Part shown: piece by piece, positions 1 to 8,811 of the stretch
Layout of the letters: each line of letters opens with the position of its first letter
How positions within the stretch are numbered: the stretch's first letter is position 1
NCBI GenBank assembly: GCA_002402965.1
Contig: DHGW01000024.1
Location: 1 to 32,273, forward strand
DNA: 32,273 nucleotides
Direction: 5' to 3'
DNA from: Bacteroidales bacterium UBA4788
GTDB taxonomy: Bacteria; Bacteroidota; Bacteroidia; Bacteroidales; VadinHA17
Notes under the pieces: model-generated
What the model was told of the DNA's origin: nothing
Seen by the model: only the letters and a program-made list of their open reading frames with translations
The model's database searches: none
Position numbers and translations under genes: made by a program

Positions 1-1445
1 AGCCAGTAGACTCCTGCTCCTGCAAGGTAACCGACAAGGGCGAGCCAGGATATCTTCTTCATGTACCAGATGAAGTCTATTCTCTCGAGGCCCATTGCAG
101 CCACACCTGCAGCGGAACCGATTATTAACATGCTGCCACCCGTTCCTGCGCAATAGGCAAGTAATTCCCAGAAGAGGCCGTCCTGAACGAAGAAGGAGGC
201 GTAGGCAGGATCGGCGGCTATCCGGAGCATGTCGGGAGAGACCACTTCGTACATCCCCATGGCCCCGGCTACGAGCGGGACGTTGTCAACAATAGCGGAT
301 ATGGCACCTATGGCCAGGTTGATCAGGTATATATCGCCCAGTTTCTCATCCAGGAATCCGGCAAGCAGGCTGAGGTGGCCCGCGCTCTGCAGGGCCGCAA
401 CAGCTATAAGTATGCCAAGGAAGAAGAAAATAGTGGGGGTGTCAACTTTTTTGACAATGTTGTAAATGGTAAGCTTCTTGCGGATCTCATCCTCCTTGTT
501 GCGGTGCATAATCTCTGAAGCAAGCCAGAGTACACCAAGGCCGAAGAGCATTCCAATATAAGGAGGAAGGTGCGTCAATGTCTTGAACACCGGAACAAAT
601 AGAAGCATTGATACACCCAGGATCAGGATAAATGTCTTTTCAAAAGGCGTGGTAATCTCACTTGCCTGATGTGACACCTCCGGTCTCCTGACATCTCCCT
701 TGACCATGAATGACAGAATTGTTAGAGGTACGATCATGTTGACGAGGCTCGGGAGGAATACCTTTAGTATGATATTAACGGTGGTAATCTGTCCGCCTAT
801 CCAGAGCATGATTGTCGTCACGTCACCGATGGGAGACCATGCCCCCCCGGCGTTAGCGGATATAACAATCATACTGGCAAAGATCCAGCGTGTAGGTTTG
901 TCTGATATCAGCTTCCTGAGAAGGGCAATCATTACAATTGTGGTCGTCAGGTTGTCAAGCACTGCTGACATGAAGAAGGTGATGAACCCTATAATCCAGA
1001 TGAGTTTGACCTTGCTCTTCGTGCCAATCTTGTCTGTTATGACTGTAAAGCCCTGGTGCTGGTCAATCACCTCAACAATTGTCATGGCGCCGAAGAGAAA
1101 AAAGAGGATCTCAGCTATGTCAATCAGGTGATGGGCAAGCTCTTCTTTCACAAAGGCGTTGGTGTGTCCTGTCAGCTCAACTGTTTCGCGGAAGGGCGAG
1201 GTGGCGAACTGATCGGAAGTCATGGCCGGGGCAACGCTGTTCATTATCTGCTGCCCCATCAGCTTCAGTTCTTCCCATGATGGTGAAAAGCCAAGGGCCA
1301 GGATCTGCTCGCTGAAAAGAGCGTAGAGAGCCCAGAGTATCGAACCCAGCAGAAGGGCGCTGGCAGCCTTCTCAACCTTAATAGGATGTTCGAGTGCTAT
1401 CGCCAGGTATCCCAGCAGAAAAAGCACAACCATTATAATAAACAT
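1..1445 (-). CDS. nhaD: NhaD-type Na+/H+ antiporter (partial, C-terminus cut by window edge)
   Basis: Read on the minus strand, the frame is open from ATG at 1445 to base 1, giving 481 codons with no stop. NhaD proteins are usually about 450-490 residues, so little is missing. The protein is very hydrophobic with many membrane segments. Recognisable NhaD/ArsB-like stretches include AVLDNLTTTIVMIALLRK, SANAGGAWSPIGDVTTIMLW and AIVDNVPLVAGAMGMYE; the family is known for paired Asp-Asn motifs (here LDN and VDN) in half-membrane helices. Expected role: inner-membrane exchange of external H+ for internal Na+ or Li+, giving salt and alkaline tolerance. A good -33/-7 promoter lies just upstream (1464-1493), so it is probably transcribed alone. 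NhaD is typical of marine and halotolerant bacteria; substrate preference is inferred from the family. Confidence 0.9.
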   Translation of the reverse strand, partial: MFIIMVVLFLLGYLAIALEHPIKVEKAASALLLGSILWALYALFSEQILALGFSPSWEELKLMGQQIMNSVAPAMTSDQFATSPFRETVELTGHTNAFVKEELAHHLIDIAEILFFLFGAMTIVEVIDQHQGFTVITDKIGTKSKVKLIWIIGFITFFMSAVLDNLTTTIVMIALLRKLISDKPTRWIFASMIVISANAGGAWSPIGDVTTIMLWIGGQITTVNIILKVFLPSLVNMIVPLTILSFMVKGDVRRPEVSHQASEITTPFEKTFILILGVSMLLFVPVFKTLTHLPPYIGMLFGLGVLWLASEIMHRNKEDEIRKKLTIYNIVKKVDTPTIFFFLGILIAVAALQSAGHLSLLAGFLDEKLGDIYLINLAIGAISAIVDNVPLVAGAMGMYEVVSPDMLRIAADPAYASFFVQDGLFWELLAYCAGTGGSMLIIGSAAGVAAMGLERIDFIWYMKKISWLALVGYLAGAGVYW

Positions 1446-1463
1446 AGTTCAGGTTTTTTTTGG

Positions 1464-1493
1464 CAAAAATAGGATTTACCTTCATTAAACAAA
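1464..1493 (-). promoter_or_regulatory. Bacteroidetes-type promoter of nhaD
   Basis: On the minus strand TTTG (plus 1490-1493) is followed after 18 bases by TATTTTTG (plus 1464-1471). This matches the Bacteroidetes sigma-ABfr consensus TTTG, about 19 bases, TAnnTTTG. The -7 box lies 18 bases before the nhaD ATG, which predicts a very short leader. It sits in the 63-base gap downstream of the beta-CASP gene. Confidence 0.55.
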
Positions 1494-1508
1494 TGAATAT
1501 TGCAAATA

Positions 1509-2909
1509 TCAGAGGGAGTATGACATTCCGTGTGCAGGAATTTCAATATTCTTAAAGCCTTTTGTGTCCAGAAATGAACTGTAATGCTGCTGAGTCTCAT
1601 ACTCACCGTGTACCAGGAAAACCTTCTTAAGCTTACCCGGATCCTGACACAGGATGTAATCTGCCATCTCATTGTAATCGCCGTGTCCGGAATAGGATTC
1701 GATCCTCTCGATTTCCGCCCTGACCGGGTATTTGGTGCCGTGGATAGAGACCTCCGGTTCTCCCCTAAGTATTCTTGCACCCAGGGTGGCAGGCGCGCAG
1801 TAACCAACAGCCAGAATCGTATTGGCCGGATTACTGATGCTGTTGGCCAGGTGATGCTTGATCCGGCCGGCTTCCATCATGCCTGATGATGAGATGATTA
1901 TCACAGGTCCCTTTATCTCGTTCAGGCTTTTGGAACCCTCAACCGAGGTGTTGTAAAAGAGTGAGTTGAAACCGAAGGGATCCGGATCAGTGAGCATCAG
2001 TTGCCTTACAACATCATTGAAGCAATCGGGGTGCAAACGGAAGATATTGGTTGCGTTGACCGAAAGCGGACTGTCGACATAAATATCCACCCTGGGCAGG
2101 CGTCCTGCATTGTAGAGGTTGTTCAGCGAGTATACAACTTCCTGAGTCCGGCCAACGCTAAATGCCGGAATTATGAGCTTGCCTTTTTTCTCTACACATG
2201 TATGGTGCACCACGCGGAAAAGTTCCTCGTCAGACTCCTCCAGAGATGGATGGAGCCTGTCGCCATAGGTCGATTCGGTTATCAGGTAATCAGCCTGGGG
2301 AAATGGTTCCGGACTCTTGAGTATCCTGTTTACAGGCCTTCCTATGTCACCGGTGTAGGCGAGTCGCTTGATGCCATCCTTTTCCTTCAGTTCAAGGGTA
2401 ACGACGCCGCTGCCGAGCATATGGCCGGTATTGGTGAATCTTACAGTTGTATAATCGTCAATCCGGAACTTCCTGTCATAACCCACGCTGATAAACAGTT
2501 TCATTGTTGCGACTGCATCAGCCTGGGTATAGAGAGGCTCTACCGGGGGAAGTCCCTTTTTTGCCCTCTTCTTGTTGAAGGTTATTGTATCATGCTCCTG
2601 TATCTTGCCGGAATCGGCAAGCATGATCGAACACAGGTCGCGTGTGGCGTCCGTGCACACAACGGAACCGGAGAACCCGTTCCGGAAGAGGAAGGGGATG
2701 AGACCTGAATGATCAATGTGGGCGTGCGACAGGATTATATGGTCAACTGAGGCAGGAGAGAAGGAAAGTGCCCTGTTCTGCTCATCGGTTGCAAGTCCCT
2801 TGCCCTGGAACTGACCGCAGTCAAGCAGTATGTTCTTGCCATGTTCTGTTTCAATGAGTACCTTGCTGCCTGTCACCTCCCGTGCAGCCCCGTAAAATGT
2901 CAGCTTCAT
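1509..2909 (-). CDS. Beta-CASP metallo-beta-lactamase-fold nuclease (RNA-processing exonuclease family)
   Basis: A 466-residue cytoplasmic protein without signal peptide. The N-terminal metallo-beta-lactamase domain has the zinc motif SHAHIDHSG (His62, His64, Asp66, His67), and GDIGRP follows as the motif-4 aspartate region. The inserted beta-CASP domain shows ITESTYGDR and IPAFSVGRTQEVVYSL, and the C-terminal part has SGHGDYNEM and VHGE, matching beta-CASP motifs A to C. Length and motifs fit the bacterial/archaeal group related to CPSF-73 and often annotated as RNA exonuclease; it lacks the extra C-terminal domain of RNase J. Expected role: zinc-dependent cleavage of RNA, possibly exonucleolytic; the actual substrate cannot be read from sequence. 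It lies upstream of nhaD on the same strand with a 63-base gap, but nhaD has its own promoter. Confidence 0.92.
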   Translation of the reverse strand: MKLTFYGAAREVTGSKVLIETEHGKNILLDCGQFQGKGLATDEQNRALSFSPASVDHIILSHAHIDHSGLIPFLFRNGFSGSVVCTDATRDLCSIMLADSGKIQEHDTITFNKKRAKKGLPPVEPLYTQADAVATMKLFISVGYDRKFRIDDYTTVRFTNTGHMLGSGVVTLELKEKDGIKRLAYTGDIGRPVNRILKSPEPFPQADYLITESTYGDRLHPSLEESDEELFRVVHHTCVEKKGKLIIPAFSVGRTQEVVYSLNNLYNAGRLPRVDIYVDSPLSVNATNIFRLHPDCFNDVVRQLMLTDPDPFGFNSLFYNTSVEGSKSLNEIKGPVIIISSSGMMEAGRIKHHLANSISNPANTILAVGYCAPATLGARILRGEPEVSIHGTKYPVRAEIERIESYSGHGDYNEMADYILCQDPGKLKKVFLVHGEYETQQHYSSFLDTKGFKNIEIPAHGMSYSL

Positions 2910-3008
2910 GCTATATGTCAGATTTAATGATGCGCTAATATAACTAAAGTTGCCAAAATCATTCCTGAAATAATAATCAACATTTAATAAACATTATGTC
3001 AATTCTCC

Positions 3009-3039
3009 TTTATTAAATGAAGTCATTAGTATATTTTTG
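3009..3039 (+). promoter_or_regulatory. Bacteroidetes-type promoter of the DUF47-PiT operon
   Basis: TTTA (3009-3012) and TATTTTTG (3032-3039) are separated by 19 bases. The -7 box is a full match to TAnnTTTG and the -33 box matches three of four bases. The DUF47 start codon is 26 bases downstream. The 156-base gap is shared with the divergent beta-CASP gene, for which I see only a weak -7 box. Confidence 0.5.
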
Positions 3040-3065
3040 GCGGGCAAATTTATCGCAACCTACAC

Positions 3066-3713
3066 ATGAAACTCGACAAGATCTTTTCGTTCCTGGCCCC
3101 GAAGGAGGGCAAGTTTTATCCTCTCTTCAAGGATGCCTCCGCCAACCTGATAATAGGAGCGGAGCTGCTGGTTGAGTTCATGAATGAACCCCAGGTGGAA
3201 AAGAGAGAAGCTCTGGGTCACAAGATCAAGGAGGCTGAGCTTGTTGGTGACCAGATTGCCAAAAACCTCTACAAGACGTTGAGTAGCACCTTCATCACTC
3301 CATTTGACCGTGAGGATATTTTTGAGCTGATCCATGCCACCGATTCGGTTCTGGATCTCATGTACGGTGCCGCCAAGCAGACTCATCTCTACAAGCTGAT
3401 GGATATCCCGGACGAGTTTCGCGATATGGCGGATACAATAAGGAGGGCATCGATTGAGATCAACACCGCCTTCAATGGACTGCGTGACGTGCTTAACCTG
3501 TCAAAGTACAAGGACAACTGCCATAAGATAGGTGAGCTTGAGGAGCATGCCGATGACATCAACCACCGGTATCTCGCCAAACTGTTCCAGGAGGAGAAGG
3601 ATGCGATTGAACTGATAAAGAAGAAGGATATCCTGGCGGCTCTCGAGAAGGCCGTTGACCGCTGTGACGACGTGGCAGACATCCTCTCTTCGGTGATTAT
3701 CAAGATTGCATAA
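3066..3713 (+). CDS. DUF47 (PhoU-like) phosphate transport regulator
   Basis: A 215-residue, all-helical, charged cytoplasmic protein of the usual DUF47/TIGR00153 length. Recognisable family features are FITPFDREDIFELIH near residue 78, the HADDINHRY acidic/His stretch, and the C-terminal AVDRCDDVADILSSVIIKIA, whose Asp-rich helix resembles the metal-binding helices of PhoU. These proteins are commonly encoded directly before PiT transporters and are thought to control them. Here the PiT ATG follows only 10 bases after the stop, so the two are almost certainly cotranscribed from the promoter at 3009-3039. The regulatory role is from family context; no enzymatic activity is expected. Confidence 0.9.
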   Translation: MKLDKIFSFLAPKEGKFYPLFKDASANLIIGAELLVEFMNEPQVEKREALGHKIKEAELVGDQIAKNLYKTLSSTFITPFDREDIFELIHATDSVLDLMYGAAKQTHLYKLMDIPDEFRDMADTIRRASIEINTAFNGLRDVLNLSKYKDNCHKIGELEEHADDINHRYLAKLFQEEKDAIELIKKKDILAALEKAVDRCDDVADILSSVIIKIA

Positions 3714-3723
3714 CATCTCCCAG

Positions 3724-4764
3724 ATGGACTTTTCTATCCTGATCATAATTATAATCCTCGCGTTTGCATTTGATCTGATAAACGGATTTCATGACGCGGC
3801 GAACTCAATAGCAACCGTTGTCTCAACCAAGGTACTTACGCCGTTCCAGGCAGTGCTCTGGGCTGCAGCATTCAACTGGCTGGCATACCTTATCTTTGAA
3901 TTGAATATAGTTGATACGATCGCCAAGATCGTTGACACTTCGGCCATCACGCTGATGGTCATACTGGCAGGTATTCTTGCTGCAATCCTCTGGAATCTTC
4001 TTACCTGGTACCTTGGCATCCCTTCAAGTTCATCGCATACCCTTGTGGGCGGCTTTGCGGGGGCGGCCATTGCATGCACCGGCTGGGACGTTGTGCATGC
4101 AGGCAAGTTAGCGGTGATTGCTGCATTCATCTTCCTGGCACCGCTGCTGGGCATGTTCATGTCATACCTGCTTTCGATAGCACTGCTATGGATCAGCCGC
4201 AAAGGCAATCCGTTCAGGATGGAGAAGAGATTCAAGGGCTTCCAGCTGCTTTCATCGGCACTCTTCAGCCTAGGCCATGGCGGTAATGACGCACAGAAGG
4301 TCATGGGCATAATCGCTGCTGCCCTGTTGGTCTATTTCAACGGTGCAAATGAAGTGCCCCACTGGGCCCAGATAGAGATGGTGAACGGGAAGGTCCATGA
4401 TATACCTCACTGGATAGTGCTGGGGTGTTACTCGGCAATAGCGATGGGAACCCTCATCGGAGGATGGCGCATCGTTAAGACAATGGGCTCGAAGATAACC
4501 AAGCTGACGCCTTTTGATGGGGTTGCAGCCGAAGGTGCGGGAGCAATACTTCTTTTCGGGACGGAAGCATTCGGAATCCCCGTGAGTACAACGCACACAA
4601 TCACCGGTGCAATCATGGGCACAGGACTTGCCAGGAGGGTGACTGCAGTCAGATGGGGCGTAACAATCAATCTGCTCTATGCCTGGATACTTACAATACC
4701 CATATCAATGCTTCTGGCGGCAGGACTATACTATCTTCTTTCGGCTATAACGGGAATAAGTTAG
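3724..4764 (+). CDS. pit: Inorganic phosphate transporter, PiT family
   Basis: 346 residues from ATG 3724. An in-frame TTG at 3706 would add six residues overlapping the upstream gene, but the ATG gives a natural hydrophobic N-terminus (MDFSILIIIIILAFAFDLIN). The two PiT signature repeats are present: NGFHDAANSIATVVSTK (about residues 20-36) and LGHGGNDAQKVMGI in the second half, plus IPVSTTHTITGAIMG near the C-terminus. Many transmembrane helices are evident. Expected role: low-affinity uptake of phosphate, usually as a metal-phosphate complex with H+ or Na+, across the inner membrane. It is the second gene of the DUF47-PiT pair. The 3' end is convergent with GH35, separated by 77 bases in which I see no convincing terminator. 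Confidence 0.93.
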   Translation: MDFSILIIIIILAFAFDLINGFHDAANSIATVVSTKVLTPFQAVLWAAAFNWLAYLIFELNIVDTIAKIVDTSAITLMVILAGILAAILWNLLTWYLGIPSSSSHTLVGGFAGAAIACTGWDVVHAGKLAVIAAFIFLAPLLGMFMSYLLSIALLWISRKGNPFRMEKRFKGFQLLSSALFSLGHGGNDAQKVMGIIAAALLVYFNGANEVPHWAQIEMVNGKVHDIPHWIVLGCYSAIAMGTLIGGWRIVKTMGSKITKLTPFDGVAAEGAGAILLFGTEAFGIPVSTTHTITGAIMGTGLARRVTAVRWGVTINLLYAWILTIPISMLLAAGLYYLLSAITGIS

Positions 4765-4841
4765 ACAAAGCCTTTTACAGAGTTATGTTTCTGTGCTCAG
4801 GTGCATTCCGGGGAGCAGCTGTATTATGCCGTGAAGTTTCC

Positions 4842-6671
4842 TTACATCGATTCAAAGCCCCTGACGGATCCCGGGGTGGTTTTGTGGAGGTCGAAGACAA
4901 TTATTTCGTTCTCTCCCTTTTTTAGCCACGACGCCGGGCAGTAGAGTCGCGTCTGCGGGCCGATCTCCCAGTATCTGCCAAGGTTATGGCCATTAACCCA
5001 GACAAGTCCCTTCACGAAATTAGTCATATCTATAAAGGTATCGGCTGTCTCATCCAGCATCATAGTACCCCTGAAGAATACCCCCGGCTTTGACTGTTCA
5101 ATGCCGGTGGAGGTGAGTGATCCTGCGTATCCGTCGCCCATTGGGAATCCCCGGATATCCCAGTCCATCAGGGTCATGCCGTTGAGTATAACTCTGTCCG
5201 TGATTCCCTTGCGGTCAATCATGGCATGGGCAAAATTGATTCTTCCCATTGCTTCGGTAAATATCTCCAGCACCGGGAATTCAGAACCCGTGACCGGCAG
5301 GTCTATGGAGTTGATGCCCAGTCGTCTGTCGAGAGTCCCTATATATTTCCCGTCAAGGAAGACGGTTGCGTAATCATGGATGTCAATAACAGTCAGTTTA
5401 CCGCTTTTGTGGCCTGTAAGCCTGGTGGTGTACATCATGAAGCCGAAATACTGTCCGAATTCTTCAAAAGGTCCGGGCTGTACTGCTATGACCGGTTCCG
5501 GCATGTTGTCCCAAATGGAGGTAAACGGAACCAGTTCGGTCTCGGGGAGGCTCATGGCAGGCACTGGTTCTGGTATTGAAGGCAGTTTTGCTTTCTTCGG
5601 CAGGTATGACCCGATCAGTTTTCTCAGCGCCATGTATTTATGGGTAGCCCTTCCCTGCTCATCGATGGGTGCGTCATAATCGTAGCTGGTGAGGTCAGGC
5701 TCGTAGCCCTTGCCGCCGGAGTTGGCACCGGCAGTGAAGCCGAAATTGGTGCCCCCGTGGATCACGTAGAAGTTGAATGATTTGCGATTGTCCATCAGGA
5801 ACTTAACCTCACGCAGCAAGGCGGCAGTGTCAGGTCTTGCCCACGCTTCGCCCCAGTGGGTAAGCCATCCCGGATAGGTCTCGCTGGAGAACACAGGGAC
5901 CCCCGGATTCATCTTACGTGCCAGTTCGAAGTCACTCTCAGAGCTTCCCGAATCGAGTCCCACGGCGCAGCCGGGGAGTGTCCCGGCCTCAAGCATATAC
6001 TTTGTGGGTCCGTCACCTGTAAAGAAGGGCACGTCGATATCACTTCTCACCCATATCTGCTTAAGCTCCCTCATGTATTCGCGGTCATTGCCGTAGCTGC
6101 CGTATTCATTCTCGATCTGTATCATCAGCACCGGCCCTCCGTTGGTGACAAGGTGTGGGCGAAGAACGTCAGACAGCCTTGATATGTATCTTTCAACAGC
6201 CTTCATGTAAAGGGGATCCATACACCGGACCTTAATGCCATGGTTTCGAAGCAGGTATGGCGGGAGTCCCCCGAACTCCCACTCAGCGCATACATATGGT
6301 CCGGGACGGATGATGACCCACAAACCCTCTTCGGCAGCAGTAGCAATGAACTTCGAAATATCCCTGTTACCGGTCCGGAAGTCGTATATTCCTTCCTCGC
6401 TTTCGTGATGGTTCCAGAAGAGGTAGGCGGAGATTGTATTGCACCCCATCGCTTTTGCCATCCTGATCCTGTGACTCCAATACTCTTCCGGCACTCTGCC
6501 CGGATGGATTTCACCGCTTATTATCTGAAACGGTTTCCCGTCAAGAAGGAACTCTTCAGTGCCGAGGGCAAAGGTGTGCTTCTCCTGGTGTGATTGCCCC
6601 GAAATCGCTGTCGCGAATAGCAAAAATGCCAGTAAGAGGGTAAAACGACATATCCCGTGATTGTCATTCAT
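4842..6671 (-). CDS. Secreted GH35 beta-galactosidase
   Basis: 609 residues with an N-terminal signal peptide (TLLLAFLLFATAISGQ), so periplasmic or exported. The GH35 TIM barrel starts near residue 40: ISGEIHPGRVPEEYW, then IIRPGPYVCAEWEFGGLP. By comparison with human GLB1 the acid/base is Glu189 in QIENEYGSYG and the nucleophile Glu264 in FSSETYPGW. C-terminal beta-sandwich domains contain WVNGHNLGRYWEIGPQ, typical of the family's last galactose-binding-like jelly roll. Expected reaction: removal of terminal beta-D-galactosyl residues. It follows nrfA on the same strand after 36 bases, an unusual partner; the AT-rich gap might hold its own promoter. The first GH or Sus-type gene after it is the PUL on the other side of the Nrf cluster, so it need not belong to that locus. 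Confidence 0.93.
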   Translation of the reverse strand: MNDNHGICRFTLLLAFLLFATAISGQSHQEKHTFALGTEEFLLDGKPFQIISGEIHPGRVPEEYWSHRIRMAKAMGCNTISAYLFWNHHESEEGIYDFRTGNRDISKFIATAAEEGLWVIIRPGPYVCAEWEFGGLPPYLLRNHGIKVRCMDPLYMKAVERYISRLSDVLRPHLVTNGGPVLMIQIENEYGSYGNDREYMRELKQIWVRSDIDVPFFTGDGPTKYMLEAGTLPGCAVGLDSGSSESDFELARKMNPGVPVFSSETYPGWLTHWGEAWARPDTAALLREVKFLMDNRKSFNFYVIHGGTNFGFTAGANSGGKGYEPDLTSYDYDAPIDEQGRATHKYMALRKLIGSYLPKKAKLPSIPEPVPAMSLPETELVPFTSIWDNMPEPVIAVQPGPFEEFGQYFGFMMYTTRLTGHKSGKLTVIDIHDYATVFLDGKYIGTLDRRLGINSIDLPVTGSEFPVLEIFTEAMGRINFAHAMIDRKGITDRVILNGMTLMDWDIRGFPMGDGYAGSLTSTGIEQSKPGVFFRGTMMLDETADTFIDMTNFVKGLVWVNGHNLGRYWEIGPQTRLYCPASWLKKGENEIIVFDLHKTTPGSVRGFESM

Positions 6672-6707
6672 GACTGTATAATATTAACTTTAAAAATGAC
6701 GTACCTC

Positions 6708-8171
6708 TCAGACAACGCTTTTATCCCAGGAGGGAAGGATCTGCTTCTTAAAAGCCTCCTTCTCCCTGGTAAGCGCCTCTATATCCAGGCCAATCGCCTT
6801 CTGTGCTCCCGCCTTTGATGATATATCGGGCAGGATCACTTTGTCGATGCCCCTTGAGGTGAGCTCCTTTGCAAGCCCGATCCGGGCTTCAAGGCCTCTC
6901 ATTATCCCATTGCTGAGAATGGATGCCATTTCAATCGGAGCGTGGAACGAGCCTCCGTGGCTGGCGGCGCAGAAGTCCCATCTCCATTGTGATTGTCTTA
7001 TCAGAGCCAGGAGGGGTTTCATGGTTGCTTCGTCGGCACCGGCATCCCAGGCTGCTTTGGCTTCATAGTGTGCGGCAACGAGTATCTCCTCGAGGTAGTT
7101 CCTGAGGCTGGAAATCTTGTCCTGTCTCTCATAGACGTTGTTCATCAGCTCCTCTTCGCTCTGCCTGTGGCAGACGGCGCAGGTGGAAGAGATCATGTTA
7201 AGGGGGCTCTGTACATGATGGCTGGTGTATTTCACGCCGCCCTCGGCGACGAACGGCATGTGGCAGTCGGCGCATGCCACCCCGCGCTGGCCGTGAATGC
7301 CCATCTTAAACAGCTCATAATCGGGGTGCTGGGCCTTAAGCATCGGAGCCTTGCTGACGCCATGAGTCCAGTCGGCGAACTCATAACTGTCATAATAGCT
7401 TTCGACGGCATCGGCAGTCATCCCCTTGTCCCATGGGAAGGTAAGGTATTTGCCTTCGCCCCTGAAGTAGTATTCCACATGGCACTGTGCGCAGACAAGA
7501 CTTCTCATCTCCTGGTGTCCGGCATCATTGATGTTTCTGCCCTGTCTTTCGAAGGCCTCCCTGAGTGCGGGACGGGTTATAGTCAGTGTCATGTTCTCCG
7601 GATCGTGGCAGTCGGCACACCCTATCGGGTTGGTTATCTCGGGCCCCAATTCCGCCCAGGTGGCTTTGTAGAAGCTCTCTGCACCCATTTTTTCAATCAT
7701 GCGCGGCACATCGGGACTCTTGCAGGCCCAGCATGTTCCGGGCTGGGGTCCTGAGTCGGGTGTGAGAGGACCGCCGGTTCGGAGGGTGTTCCTGATATCC
7801 TCAACAGCCCAGTAGTGTCCCCTGGCCTGGGAATAATCCTTCGAAAATGAATAACCTGCCCACAGCACGACCATCTCCGGATCTGTGGCGAGCACGTTAA
7901 GGGGCTTGCTGCCGGCATGCCTGCTGCGGAAAGATGTGTCGGCGGTCATGAGCCACGACTTGTATTCCCTGGGGTAGAATTTGCCCCAAACACTATTGTC
8001 AGACTCAAAGGGTTGCAGATCGGTGGGTGGCCGGTAGGCGTATTTCGCCTCGCTGCGTCTTTCAACTACTGATGAGGCGAGCATGCCCAGAAGAAAGACC
8101 ACCAGAGCTGTGGCGAGGAAGAGCAGCCAGCCTGCCCATGGCCGTTTGGAGATAAATTCCCTGATTGACAT
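6708..8171 (-). CDS. nrfA: Ammonia-forming cytochrome c nitrite reductase, catalytic subunit
   Basis: 487 residues with one N-terminal hydrophobic segment (about residues 12-34) serving as signal or anchor. Five haem sites are visible: the diagnostic CWACK (147-151), whose lysine ligates the active-site haem, and CADCH (185-189), CAQCH (227-231), CADCH (300-304) and CAVCH (331-335). SHHVQSP after the fourth haem and GIHGQRG before it fit the conserved calcium-site and distal-ligand region. Reaction: six-electron reduction of nitrite to ammonium in the periplasm. NrfH lies upstream with a 21-base gap, so the two form the usual NrfHA menaquinol:nitrite complex. No cytochrome c maturation genes are in the window. 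Confidence 0.97.
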   Translation of the reverse strand: MSIREFISKRPWAGWLLFLATALVVFLLGMLASSVVERRSEAKYAYRPPTDLQPFESDNSVWGKFYPREYKSWLMTADTSFRSRHAGSKPLNVLATDPEMVVLWAGYSFSKDYSQARGHYWAVEDIRNTLRTGGPLTPDSGPQPGTCWACKSPDVPRMIEKMGAESFYKATWAELGPEITNPIGCADCHDPENMTLTITRPALREAFERQGRNINDAGHQEMRSLVCAQCHVEYYFRGEGKYLTFPWDKGMTADAVESYYDSYEFADWTHGVSKAPMLKAQHPDYELFKMGIHGQRGVACADCHMPFVAEGGVKYTSHHVQSPLNMISSTCAVCHRQSEEELMNNVYERQDKISSLRNYLEEILVAAHYEAKAAWDAGADEATMKPLLALIRQSQWRWDFCAASHGGSFHAPIEMASILSNGIMRGLEARIGLAKELTSRGIDKVILPDISSKAGAQKAIGLDIEALTREKEAFKKQILPSWDKSVV

Positions 8172-8192
8172 AGGTTATATTTTTTAGGTTTG

Positions 8193-8747
8193 TTACAGGT
8201 TGTCATTTAATGTGGGTGTGATGGCGAACTGGGTCGACGAGATGCTGTTTACCCTGTCGTGAGGCGCATTGCGGTGGCAGTCGAGGCAGTGCCTCTCCTT
8301 CATGCCCGCCATGGCTTCCAGTGTTCTGCCGGGTCCGTCGCTGAAGAGCGACTCATGGCAGCGGAGGCAGTTTTCCTGAACCACCCGCTTTCCCGGTTCC
8401 CTGATGTAGATGGCCTGAGGTTCGTTGCGCAGCGTAAAGATCGTGGAGTGCCGCAAGCCGTCGCTGGCCTTGAAGTAGTATTTCCTTATGAAATTGTCAT
8501 GAGGCACGTGACAGGCATTGCAGTCAGAAATGCTTCGGTGGGCGCTGTGCGACCATGTGGAGAACTGCGGAGTCATGATATGACAGTTGATGCAGACCCT
8601 CGGGTCATCAGAGAGATAAGAGGTGGCATTTGATATCCTCAGAAGGTAAAATGCCAGGCCTGTGAACGCACCGAGAAGGATAATGACAGGCACACGCCAC
8701 AGTGGTGGTGGTGTGAAGAAACTGATCAGTCTGTTTGGTCTGCTCAT
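8193..8747 (-). CDS. nrfH: Cytochrome c nitrite reductase small subunit, membrane tetrahaem quinol dehydrogenase
   Basis: 184 residues of the NapC/NirT family: a short cytoplasmic start, one transmembrane helix (about residues 18-37), then a periplasmic tetrahaem domain. Haem motifs are CINCH (52-56), CNACH (76-80), CLRCH (127-131) and CLDCH (154-158). CINCHIM places Met58 as in NrfH proteins where haem 1 is ligated by the methionine of CxxCHxM. It anchors NrfA and passes electrons from menaquinol. The gene precedes nrfA by 21 bases. The C-terminal tail (about residues 165-184) has no recognisable motif. There is no clear promoter in the 64 bases upstream, so cotranscription from pdaD or a promoter inside pdaD is possible. 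Confidence 0.96.
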   Translation of the reverse strand: MSRPNRLISFFTPPPLWRVPVIILLGAFTGLAFYLLRISNATSYLSDDPRVCINCHIMTPQFSTWSHSAHRSISDCNACHVPHDNFIRKYYFKASDGLRHSTIFTLRNEPQAIYIREPGKRVVQENCLRCHESLFSDGPGRTLEAMAGMKERHCLDCHRNAPHDRVNSISSTQFAITPTLNDNL

Positions 8748-8811
8748 TGCAGTTGCCTTTTGCTGGTCCTGAATTATTTACGTCTCCTGGCCGTTCTGAC
8801 GGCGGTGACTA

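Noticed and set aside
2001..2708. 235-codon open frame on the plus strand
   Set aside because: Lies entirely antisense to the beta-CASP nuclease, whose motifs are intact; its translation has no recognisable domain.
6993..7754. 253-codon open frame on the plus strand
   Set aside because: Antisense shadow of nrfA, which carries all five haem motifs.
8790..8803. Small hairpin GCCGT-TCTG-ACGGC between pdaD and nrfH
   Set aside because: Only five pairs and no T-tract in the transcribed direction; too weak to call a terminator.
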